A stretch of DNA of 64,000 nucleotides from DAOPYU01 sp942493245 (GTDB taxonomy: Bacteria; Sumerlaeota; Sumerlaeia; UBA8349): positions 3,224,001 through 3,288,000 of the forward strand of contig OW818685.1 in the NCBI GenBank assembly GCA_942493245.1, written 5' to 3'. The translations under genes were made by a program, and so were the position numbers. The stretch's first letter is position 1, and each line of letters begins with the position of its first letter. Positions 25,101-31,684 of the stretch are shown piece after piece. Under the pieces are notes generated by a model. That model made no database searches. It was not told the origin of the DNA and saw only the letters and a list, made by a program, of their open reading frames with translations.

Positions 25101-28002
25101 CATAGGCCAGACGCCACTGTCCGGCCATTTCACTCAACGGTCGTCTTGCGTCACTCTCGGCAACCGCTTCAGGCGGTGTGACGGTCACCCGCAAATCCCC
25201 TTCGTTTGCCAATGCCAGGAAATCGGACCCTCCTGCAGCAATCGCCACAAAACCGGTATTCGGAGACGGGGTATTACTGTATATACACCCTCCGTCAAAC
25301 ATCACAATCGAACCGTCCGACTTTAACCCCAGATTTGCTTGCGCTCCGGACGCAATGGCCACAAACCCCTTGTCACTGAAGGGAGCACTCCATTCTGTTG
25401 CGGACTTTCTCATTAAAATCGAACCGTCCGATTTCAGGGCGAGAGCACTATAATATCCCGCAGCAATGGCCTTAAAGTCCCTGTTAGGTGTCGGGGGCGA
25501 AGCGGCATTCTGCCCCCATAACACAATCGAACCGTCGGATTTCAAGCCCAAACAATTGAGAACACCGACCGAAACCGCCACAAAATCGCGGTTGGGGGCG
25601 GGAATATCACACAGGCCCCAATCATTCGATCCCCACGCCACAATCGAACCGTCAGGCTTTATCCCCAGACTGCAATACTCTCCCGCCGCAATGGACACAA
25701 AATCACGGCTGGGAAAGGGAACATCACACTGGCCATAGGCATTATTCCCCCACGCAACAACCGAACCATCAGACTTCAAACCCAAACAGTGAATCGCGCC
25801 AGCGGAGATCGCCACAAAGTCTTTATTCGGAGAAGGCAGGGAAGTTCCCCACGTCACAATCGAACCATCAGACTTCAGGGCCAGAGTATTTACTCCTACT
25901 GTAGAATGGGAAATAGCTGTAAAATCCCTATTGGGCTTTTTGACCGTAATGGGCCTGAAATTTCCTCCCCAGGTAACCAACGGAAAACCTTTGGAGGGGA
26001 CAACCGCAATCGTATCACTTGTGACGGCGGATTCAACGCCCGCACTGTTTCTGACCTTGAAGAAAACGGTTTTATCGCCAGTTTCCCTGGACAACATATA
26101 CAGACGACGCGGGCCATAGGGAGACCAGGTTGCACCCGCAAAGTCGGACGACTCGCTCACCATGCACTGTACGGCAGACCCGCTCGTCACGGCTGTACAA
26201 GTCGTGGAGAGAGTCACCACAAGGTTTTCCGTAACCGTTGTGCCGTCGTTAATTTCAAAGGCCGAAATGACCGGCGCAGCCGGAGGGGGATCCGCGACAA
26301 AAGTCGCACCGATGGTTGTGTTTTTGTCCATGGTAATGAGCTGAGGGGTGATCCGTTCATAGCCTGCAGGAATATCCCCCGTCCAGCGATCGAACCAGTA
26401 CCCCGGGTTGGGTTGCGCCGTCAGAGTCACCGTCGTTCCATAAAGAAAACGAGTCCCAGCCGGAGACGTCTGAATTGTCCCACTACTGCACGGTGTCGAA
26501 AGCGTCAGGTAAAGTCGGGTGTAATCCCCCCTGACCTGAATTGTGCCCGTCGTCAATTCAACGACCTGGTCTTCAGGTTTAACCCAGCCGACAGCCTCTT
26601 TAAAGATCACGGTATGGGGACCAATTCGAGTCTGGATCGTATCGCCGCTGTTGTGCCAGGACATCCACTCCGGTTCAGTACTCAGGCGCCACTGGGCACC
26701 AGCGGCCACTGCTTCGTCAGGGCCAAGGGTGACTTGAATCTGTCCCTCAACCGCCAGCGCCAGCGAATGATTTCCCCCGCCAGCGACGGCCATAAAGTTT
26801 CGGTTGGGCGCCGGAACGTCACATTGACCGGTATAATCATTCCAATTGTCAACGTTGGATCCCCAAGCCGTGATTGAACCATCGGTCTTCAACCCCAGAC
26901 TGTGAAACCCTCCAGCCGCAAGGGCGACAAAGCCATTGTTGGAGTTTGGGCCATCACACTGCCCCCTGTAATCGCCTAGCCAGTTTGTGTTTGACCCCCA
27001 GGATACAATAGTCCCATCGGATTTTAACCCCAAACTGTGGTTCACTCCCGCCGCAATGGCCACAAAACCACTATTGGGAGAGGGAACATCACATTGACCA
27101 TTTCTATTATTTCCCCACCCCACAATTGAACCATCCGATTTTAACCCCAAACTGTGATACCCTCCCGCCACAACGGCGACATAATCGCTGTTCGGCGATG
27201 GGACATCACACTGGCCCACATATACACCATTCAAATTGTTCGATCCCCAGGCCACAATCGAACCATCCGATTTCAAACCAAGGCTGTGTGTATCCCCTCC
27301 CGAGATCGCCACAAATCCGCTGTTGGGCAAAGGAATACTACACCGGCCATCGGAGGTACATCCCCACGCGATAACCGACCCGTCGGACTTCAATCCTAAA
27401 CTGTGAAGCCCCCCAGCAGCAATAGCCACAAACCCGTTTCTGGGCTCGGGAACGTCAGACTGTCCCCAGGAATATGCATCTGAATTCACGAGCCAGGCGG
27501 TAATCGAACCGTCAGACCTTAACGCTACATTGTGTGAGCAACCTGCCGCAATTGTCACAAAACCGCTGTTAAGCAGAGGAACCGTGGGACTGTACTGAGT
27601 CTGGCCCCAAACTACAATAGAATAACCCTCCCCGCCGAGGGTGATGGTGTCGCTCGTGACGGAGGATTCGGCGTTTGCGCCGTCCTTCACCTTGAAATAG
27701 ACCGTTTTTGTCCCGCTCGTGGTGTTGGACAAGATGAACAGGGGGACGGGGGCGTAGGGTTTCCAAGCCGCGCCGGTGAAATCGGGCGATTCGCTCGCCA
27801 TATAGGAATGGGTTGCGCTGGCCGCGCCTTCGCAGACGTTCGGCAGGGTCACCGCCGGATTCATCGTCGCGGGTGCGCCGTTATTGATCCTGAAAGACGA
27901 GACCACCGGGGCCGCCTGCGCCCCGATCCCCCCCACCAGAAACAGAATGGCCCAGACTTCAATCATCCTTTTTCCCATGCGCCACATCGAACTGCCGATC
28001 AT
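19147..28002 (-). CDS. Giant secreted repeat protein: three RCC1-like propellers plus tandem B-repeats
   Basis: This 2951-residue protein starts at 28002 with AAGGAG upstream and a signal peptide (to ~30). Three successive modules start near residues 30, 572 and 1096. Each has an Ig-like opener (SFRINNG / AFEINDG / SFKINNG), seven RCC1-type repeats built on AAGxxHSLGLKSDGSIVAWG, and a PEGA-like domain (AVAAGAQWRL...GW). The first two modules then carry one InlB-type B-repeat each. In the third, twelve tandem B-repeats (~1551-2487; GYxFxxWxDG...TFTAKF) follow, then one fibronectin-III domain (~2490-2585) and a ~365-residue C-terminal beta-rich domain (GSISIMATKA). There is no sortase or PEP-CTERM signal. 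It is probably exported and works in adhesion or binding outside the cell; ligand and export route are unknown. Confidence 0.9.
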   Translation of the reverse strand: MIGSSMWRMGKRMIEVWAILFLVGGIGAQAAPVVSSFRINNGAPATMNPAVTLPNVCEGAASATHSYMASESPDFTGAAWKPYAPVPLFILSNTTSGTKTVYFKVKDGANAESSVTSDTITLGGEGYSIVVWGQTQYSPTVPLLNSGFVTIAAGCSHNVALRSDGSITAWLVNSDAYSWGQSDVPEPRNGFVAIAAGGLHSLGLKSDGSVIAWGCTSDGRCSIPLPNSGFVAISGGDTHSLGLKSDGSIVAWGSNNLNGVYVGQCDVPSPNSDYVAVVAGGYHSLGLKSDGSIVGWGNNRNGQCDVPSPNSGFVAIAAGVNHSLGLKSDGTIVSWGSNTNWLGDYRGQCDGPNSNNGFVALAAGGFHSLGLKTDGSITAWGSNVDNWNDYTGQCDVPAPNRNFMAVAGGGNHSLALAVEGQIQVTLGPDEAVAAGAQWRLSTEPEWMSWHNSGDTIQTRIGPHTVIFKEAVGWVKPEDQVVELTTGTIQVRGDYTRLYLTLSTPCSSGTIQTSPAGTRFLYGTTVTLTAQPNPGYWFDRWTGDIPAGYERITPQLITMDKNTTIGATFVADPPPAAPVISAFEINDGTTVTENLVVTLSTTCTAVTSGSAVQCMVSESSDFAGATWSPYGPRRLYMLSRETGDKTVFFKVRNSAGVESAVTSDTIAVVPSKGFPLVTWGGNFRPITVKKPNRDFTAISHSTVGVNTLALKSDGSIVTWGTSLPSPNKDFVAISAGAIHCLGLKSDGSVVAWGNNAYGQCDVPFPSRDFVSIAAGEYCSLGIKPDGSIVAWGSNDWGLCDIPAPNRDFVAVSVGVLNCLGLKSDGSIVLWGQNAASPPTPNRDFKAIAAGYYSALALKSDGSILMRKSATEWSAPFSDKGFVAIASGAQANLGLKSDGSIVMFDGGCIYSNTPSPNTGFVAIAAGGSDFLALANEGDLRVTVTPPEAVAESDARRPLSEMAGQWRLAYEKATVWHKSGDAIRLREKQTITFRDIYGWIKPADQVVEADVSTTVTVTARYTPVTWTLSTTCGANGSLQQSPAGTQFPHGTTVTLTAQPAVGSWFDRWTGDVPAGLERVNPLILTMDANKTIGADFDASAIPSAPVISSFKINNGAATTVNPAVILTNTCTGETSASAAQYLTSESPDFAGATWVPYRSVPLFTLSGGDGVKTVYFKVKNSAEVESTVTSDTISLVGSGASVIVWGGNSHGQGIEPPDNVNFVAVSAGEKHNLGLKSDGSIVAWGGNYAKQCAVPAPNGDFVAISAGYTHSLGLKSDGSVVAWGENGWGQCRVPLPNRDFVAVSAGYYFSLGLKSDGSVVAWGRDDYGQCTVPSSISRCVAISAGAYHCLALKADGSIAAWGNNNYKQCDLPLINRYFVAVSTVKNYGFGLKQNGSMVAIGDPTYSLHQIPTPNLNYTMASVGKGGHCLGLKPDGSIVTWGDNGCSQCNVPAPNIRYLDVSAGEGHSLALLRKNEGSLMVTIAPSEAVAAGARWRLTGKTVWCESATSITCNTGTYTLELLDDLPGWYAQPTTQTVTIEPDELTTATGTYVPGQTWPLSVNAENGTVAKSPSKTNYRAGEIVTLTAMPAARYHFTGWSGDAQGSANPLTLTMDSTKTLTANFAINRYPLTVLAAPQEGGTVASNPQGTVYDSGTVVTLTATPADGYRFVNWTGAATGNNPEIQVTMDSTRTLTANFEPVPVLCSLTVIINPVGSGTVVLSPAGGMYELGTTLTLTVIPAAGYRFVNWTGDATGTAMSVQVLMDGNKTVTANFELLPPCTLTLVADPPEGGTLTKTPELAFYLPGTTVTVSVTPAYGYQFRGWWDGATTVSTETSFVYTMPTMCETLVASFKKLPPDPSTIMVQADPPNGGTVTKSPDQAFYPQGTTVTLTATPSAGYSFVGWYAGAALATTSTSYVLTVGPETFKTAFTAKFRPDNQYTLTLVANPKNSGMVSKLPDQAAYTAGTTVTLTATPAQEYMFDAWMDGATTISTESTFVYTMPAENTTITASFGYIIGHQYTISVVANPPAGGVVSKSPNVSIYQSGQIVTINAVANSGYKFAGWYDGDKQVSTEATYVYTVASMNKTFTAKFALKDSFALTLVADPLNGGVVTKTPDQAGYLAGTPITVSAATAAGYAFRGWMDGSTTISTNNSFEYTMPAENKTLTARFRALCPCAYTVTVVADPANGGTVSKTPDQATYVEGVQLQLNAVAAEGFTFCGWFDGVTTVSTNASCQYTVQRMNKIFTARFEPVVPPTYTVAIVSDPASAGLVSKTPDQAAYTSGTEVVLSAVASDISKWAFHGWVRDADGTTVSETASFTHKVSGDAAFTAKFKPLPEGQYTVTVLADPLNGGSVSKSPNQPTYAQDAEVTIEAVAADGFVFRGWTDGVTTVSQMASFQYVVAEDVIFTAKFKKMGVFTHALTLIANPGSGGMLLKTPDQASYPAGTTVTLTALSARGYRFGGWYDGTTLLSDNTSYTYTMPASARTLTGEFLLAGPLAPTSVTAAGNTYQVRVTWEAAAFATNYGVERTTVGTSATTPVVWTVGAVTEFADDTAVPGVTYSYRLTSVCVLGKSGPPSDPVTASVTPETIASANYKVTARGYTMTRGAANNLTFTPTLVDANPGTIKIALLKKMPANVADNAAGGIYYLKNQGQVSTLAINGDVKTLAFDVPVYSLEAAGRVKSLSARSVTFLKAQEFGSISIMATKASEQGLYARTFIETAGTSPVAMNIRMTGAVVEEVGSTTGAGQPVKLLNVASKVYKDAARVNRTSLGAVGSLPRVVAEIANASAPQSEATPCSIRGSALKAVTVSGGPLVADEMIGLIDKVTASGGNIRCGLIQSGKNLTLIQATSKKINGALVGGAVGTAGAAAEMVVQAQPPVAGKSQVAIMKVYGQTGVAGYFYAGYGDSFQKGGIGTLQTKTGVVEGAAFLDPAQVSKMKVLPKTPVQPIEINPEV
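20540..23350 (-). repeat. Twelve tandem B-repeat coding units
   Basis: Twelve successive units of roughly 210-250 bp each encode a beta-grasp-like B-repeat: (Y/T)TLTVVADPxNGGTVSKTPDQAxY, xxGTTVTLTA, PAxGYxFxGWxDG, and a closing (L/F)TAxF. Units 1-3 are the shorter NWTGDATG type; units 4-12 are the longer GWxDGxTTVST type. This suggests expansion of a second repeat class. DNA identity between units is low enough that the expansion is not recent. Confidence 0.8.
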
Positions 28003-28090
28003 GCTCGCGATCTCCTTATCGGGTCATAGATACTATCGTATTTCTTCTCGACAATACTTCTTTCCAGTTTTCTACCACAGCAACACAATG

Positions 28091-28119
28091 AAATTACTGC
28101 CGCAGTCAAGAGATGTCAA
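28091..28119 (-). promoter_or_regulatory. Sigma-70-type promoter of the giant gene
   Basis: Read on the minus strand, TTGACA (28114-28119) and TAATTT (28091-28096) are separated by exactly 17 bases. This predicts transcription from about 28084 and an ~80-base leader before the ATG at 28002. Confidence 0.7.
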
Positions 28120-28673
28120 TCATAACTCTTAATGTATCACTCTTTAACGTCAATTCCATTGGGGCTGAATCTCCAATCCATCCGCCAGACGCCCCTTTCT
28201 CGTCCAGTCATCGCGCTTGACTCCAATTTCTATCCCAAATGCCGGGGCTGAGAACGTGTTGATAAAATAACTGGCTGAAAAGTCGGGGACGGACACTCTG
28301 TTCACGCAATACCCGAGGAGGACTGACTTGATTCCCTCGCTTCTGAAATAGAACGATTCTCTGCCGGGCCATCATAACTGACAACTTCAGGAAACCGGCG
28401 CCGCATCCGACCTTGATTTCCCCGCAGTGACCGACAACCGGAGCGTTGATATTTCCTTGGGGGAATGTGCCTGAGCAATTGACTGGACAGGCTGGCGACC
28501 CGTATCATGTAAGAGACTTTCCGGTTGACTGAGTGCCATGATCGGTCTGGCAACGGTGTATGAACTTCTCGGCCAGCGGGTCATCTTCTCAAAATACTGT
28601 TTTGGACCGTCGTGATTTTGAGAATGTCGTGGCGCCGCGGAATGACGCACACATCTCGCAACAGGATGAAACC
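28120..28673. other. Intergenic stretch between divergent genes
   Basis: About 550 bases separate the giant gene's promoter from the DUF1549 gene. I see no RNA gene, palindrome or credible short frame. The frame of the downstream gene stays open back to 28560 but without a signal peptide or ribosome-binding site. Confidence 0.5.
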
Positions 28674-30272
28674 ATGCGATCTTTATACCGCTGCAGGTCA
28701 TACCGTTTGTGTAAAACCTGGCTGGTCGTACTGTTCACGCTGGTCGGCCTGAATGCGCGGGGCGAAGAGCAACGCAGTCGGACAACAGATACCGGCCTGA
28801 ACGAGACAAGCGCTATTCGGACTCTGGATCAACTGGTACAGGCCAGACAGCGCGAGCAGGGAATCGAACCGGCGGATCCCTGTTCGGATGAAGTCTTTGT
28901 CCGGCGTATTTTCCTGGATACCATCGGCACCCTGCCCACGGCGCAGGAAGCCCGGGACTTCCTGCAGAACCAGCGCCCCGACAAACGGGCGGCGCTCATT
29001 GATGCCCTGTTGGATCGCGAAGAATTCGCCGACTACTGGACTTTGAAGTGGTGCGACGTGTTGCGGGTCAAGTCGGAGTTTCCCATCAATCTGTGGCCCA
29101 ATGCGGTGCAGGCCTACCACCGCTGGATTCACGACGCCATTCGCCGGAACCAGCCGTACGATCAGTTTGCCCGCGAACTGCTCACCTCGAGCGGCAGCAA
29201 CTTCCGCGTCCCACCAGCCAACTTCTACCGGGCGATTCAAGGTCGTGAGCCGTTACATATAGCCGGAGCGGTCGCTCTGACATTGATGGGGACGCGCCTG
29301 GACAAATGGCCGGAGCCGGATCAGAAAAACCTTGCGGCCTTCTTTTCGCGTGTCGCCTACAAGCAAACCGATGAATGGAAGGAAGAAATCGTCTATTCCA
29401 ATTTCACTTCGACCACCACGCTCACAGCGGTTTTTCCGGACGGCGGATCGGTACAAATTGCGCCCGACATGGACCCGCGCGAGGTGTTTGCCGATTGGCT
29501 GACCGCGCCCGGAAACCCCTGGTTTGCGCGCGCGGTCGCAAATCGCGTCTGGGCCTGGTTGCTCGGACGCGGTATCATCCACGAGTCGGACGACATCCGC
29601 CCGGACAATCCTCCCGTCAATCCAGAACTGCTGGCGTTTCTGGAAAGCGAACTGGTGAATTCCCATTACGATCTGCGCCATCTGTACCGTCTGATCCTCA
29701 AATCGAGCACCTACCAGCAATCCTCGATCCCCCGCAGCGCACATCCGCAAGCCGAAATACTCTTTGCTCAGTATCCGGTTCGCCGCCTGGAGGCGGAGGT
29801 TCTCATTGACGCCTTGTGTCAGGTTACCGGCACCGGAGAAGGGTACACCAGCGCCATCCCGGAACCGTTCACGGTCATCCCCGAGGACCAGCGTTCCATT
29901 ACCCTGGCCGACGGCAGCATCAGCAGTTCGTTCCTGCAAATGTTTGGCCGTCCGGCACGTGACAGCGGCCTGGAATCCGAACGAAACAATCAACCCACTG
30001 CCGCGCAACGGCTCTACCTGCTCAACTCGACCGACCTGCAGCGCCGGATTGCCAACAGCCCCTGGTTACGGAACCTGATGGCCACCCACGGGGGCAACCG
30101 TCGCAGTCTGGTCGAGACGCTCTACCTGACGGTCCTGTCGCGTTATCCGACCCGAACCGAGATGCTGGCCATGCCTGAATCGCCACAAGCTTCCGGACAA
30201 AAGCCGGTTCAAGCGCTGGGAGATCTGATGTGGGCGTTGATCAACACGAAAGAATTTCTCTATCGGCATTGA
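28674..30272 (+). CDS. DUF1549/DUF1553 (PSCyt-type) secreted protein lacking the haem domain
   Basis: The ATG at 28674 starts a signal peptide (residues ~10-30, KTWLVVLFTLVGLNARG) after a weak AGGATG site. The 532-residue protein has a DUF1549 domain (FVRRIFLDTIGTLPTAQEA, REEFADYWTLKWCDVLRV, PYDQFARELLTSSG) and a DUF1553 domain (WLTAPGNPWFARAVANRVW, HLYRLILKSSTYQQSS, RRLEAEVLIDA). Many family members also carry an N-terminal cytochrome-c domain or a lectin-like insert; neither is present and there is no CxxCH. It is the first gene of the classic PVC triad with DUF1501 (43 bp downstream) and a PPC protein. The triad's biochemical role is not established. Confidence 0.92.
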   Translation: MRSLYRCRSYRLCKTWLVVLFTLVGLNARGEEQRSRTTDTGLNETSAIRTLDQLVQARQREQGIEPADPCSDEVFVRRIFLDTIGTLPTAQEARDFLQNQRPDKRAALIDALLDREEFADYWTLKWCDVLRVKSEFPINLWPNAVQAYHRWIHDAIRRNQPYDQFARELLTSSGSNFRVPPANFYRAIQGREPLHIAGAVALTLMGTRLDKWPEPDQKNLAAFFSRVAYKQTDEWKEEIVYSNFTSTTTLTAVFPDGGSVQIAPDMDPREVFADWLTAPGNPWFARAVANRVWAWLLGRGIIHESDDIRPDNPPVNPELLAFLESELVNSHYDLRHLYRLILKSSTYQQSSIPRSAHPQAEILFAQYPVRRLEAEVLIDALCQVTGTGEGYTSAIPEPFTVIPEDQRSITLADGSISSSFLQMFGRPARDSGLESERNNQPTAAQRLYLLNSTDLQRRIANSPWLRNLMATHGGNRRSLVETLYLTVLSRYPTRTEMLAMPESPQASGQKPVQALGDLMWALINTKEFLYRH

Positions 30273-30315
30273 ACCGGCTTCATACCGACAACTGTCGGGG
30301 AAACAGAGGGTGGCA

Positions 30316-31668
30316 ATGGACAAGTATTCAACTCCAGATTTTTTGACGCGACGCGAACTTTTCAGACGCGGGCTGCTCGGAGCGGGCGGGCTGGCGCTCC
30401 TGAATTCCGGGGCTTTGCGGGCTTTTCCCGCCCATGAGACGGGACAACCACAACCCGCGGCTCTACAAGATCAAGCCAAGGCCGTCATTCAAATCTGGTT
30501 GTGGGGGGGACCCGCTCACCTGGATACCTTCGACCCGAAACCCGAGGCCGGCTCCGACTACTGTGGTCCGTTGAGAAAGCCGATCTCCACCAACGTGGCG
30601 GGTATTCAGATCAGTGAACTGTTGCCGTTGCTGGCCCAGCAAGCGGACAAGTATTCTCTCATCCGCAGCATGACGCACGGTGTGAACGCGCATGAAACCG
30701 CAGCCTATATCGTGCAGACCGGACGTCAGCCCGACCGGCTGGTCTATCCCGGTGTCGGGGCTGTAGTCTCGCTGTTCAAGGGCTATGAGCACGGGTATCA
30801 GGGGCTGATTCCGCCTTACATCGTGCTGACTGAATTACAGGGCCGCTTCTCCGAGGAGGGCTTCCTGGGTCCGGCCTGCAAACCGTTTGCCACAGGGGGC
30901 GATCCTAACCAGAAGCGGTTCAGCGTGGAAGGGATTGCCTCGGAAGACATGACCGGCCAGCGCCGGGAGGGACGGCGGCGACTGCTCCACACACTCGACT
31001 CGCTGGGACAGGCCATGCCGGCCAATCCATCTTTCAAACAATTCGATGAATGCGAGGCGCAGGCCGACCAAACGGTTGCAGAAGCGGGAAAATTGTTTGA
31101 TCTGTCCGAAGAGAAAAACGAACTGCGCGACCGCTACGGACGCAATACCTTCGGCCAGTCCTGCCTGATGGCACGACGGTTGGTTGAACGGGGAGTCCCC
31201 TACATCACCCTCAATTACAAAGGATGGGACACTCACAAGCAACACTTCAACAGCATGCGGCGGAAATTGCCGGAACTTGATCAGGGACTCTCCACGCTGC
31301 TTACGGACCTGTCCAGCCGAGGTCTGCTCGACAGCACGATTGTCTGGTGCTGTGGCGAATTTGGACGAACACCGAAAGTCCAGTGGGAAGCGCCCTGGAA
31401 CGGCGGTCGGGGGCATTACGGCAACTGCTTTTCGGCTTTGGTGGCGGGTGGCGGGTTCAAAGGCGGACAGGTCGTCGGCGCCTCGGACGCCAGAGGCGAG
31501 GAAGTGGCGGACCGGCCCGTTACGCCACAAGACCTGCTCGGCAGTATTTATGAACTCCTGGGCATTGATCCCGATGGCCCACTGACCAATCCCCGTGGGT
31601 TGGATGTCCGGGTTCTTCCTCCGGTGGCAGACGGCGCAAAACAGGGCCGACTCAGGGAAATCATGTAA
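30316..31668 (+). CDS. DUF1501 protein with Tat signal
   Basis: The ATG at 30316 sits six bases after AGAGG; an in-frame GTG at 30310 overlaps that site and is less likely. The 450-residue protein has a Tat-like signal (LTRRELFRRGLLGAGGLALL). It also has the DUF1501/sulfatase-like alkaline-phosphatase-fold motifs AVIQIWLWGGPAHLDTFDPKP, LIRSMTHGVNAHETAAYI, NYKGWDTHKQHF, IVWCCGEFGRTPKV, GRGHYGNCFSALVAGGG and the closing TPQDLLGSIYELLGID. The metal-site Asp/His positions look intact. It is normally found with DUF1549/1553 proteins, as here, and a PPC gene follows within 16 bp of its stop, so all three are probably one operon. Confidence 0.92.
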   Translation: MDKYSTPDFLTRRELFRRGLLGAGGLALLNSGALRAFPAHETGQPQPAALQDQAKAVIQIWLWGGPAHLDTFDPKPEAGSDYCGPLRKPISTNVAGIQISELLPLLAQQADKYSLIRSMTHGVNAHETAAYIVQTGRQPDRLVYPGVGAVVSLFKGYEHGYQGLIPPYIVLTELQGRFSEEGFLGPACKPFATGGDPNQKRFSVEGIASEDMTGQRREGRRRLLHTLDSLGQAMPANPSFKQFDECEAQADQTVAEAGKLFDLSEEKNELRDRYGRNTFGQSCLMARRLVERGVPYITLNYKGWDTHKQHFNSMRRKLPELDQGLSTLLTDLSSRGLLDSTIVWCCGEFGRTPKVQWEAPWNGGRGHYGNCFSALVAGGGFKGGQVVGASDARGEEVADRPVTPQDLLGSIYELLGIDPDGPLTNPRGLDVRVLPPVADGAKQGRLREIM

Positions 31669-31684
31669 GACACGGAGTCGCGAT

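Noticed and set aside
19147..28002. Genuine RCC1 guanine-nucleotide exchange function
   Set aside because: The repeats are RCC1-like in fold only, and the protein is exported in a bacterium. A binding or scaffold role is more sensible.
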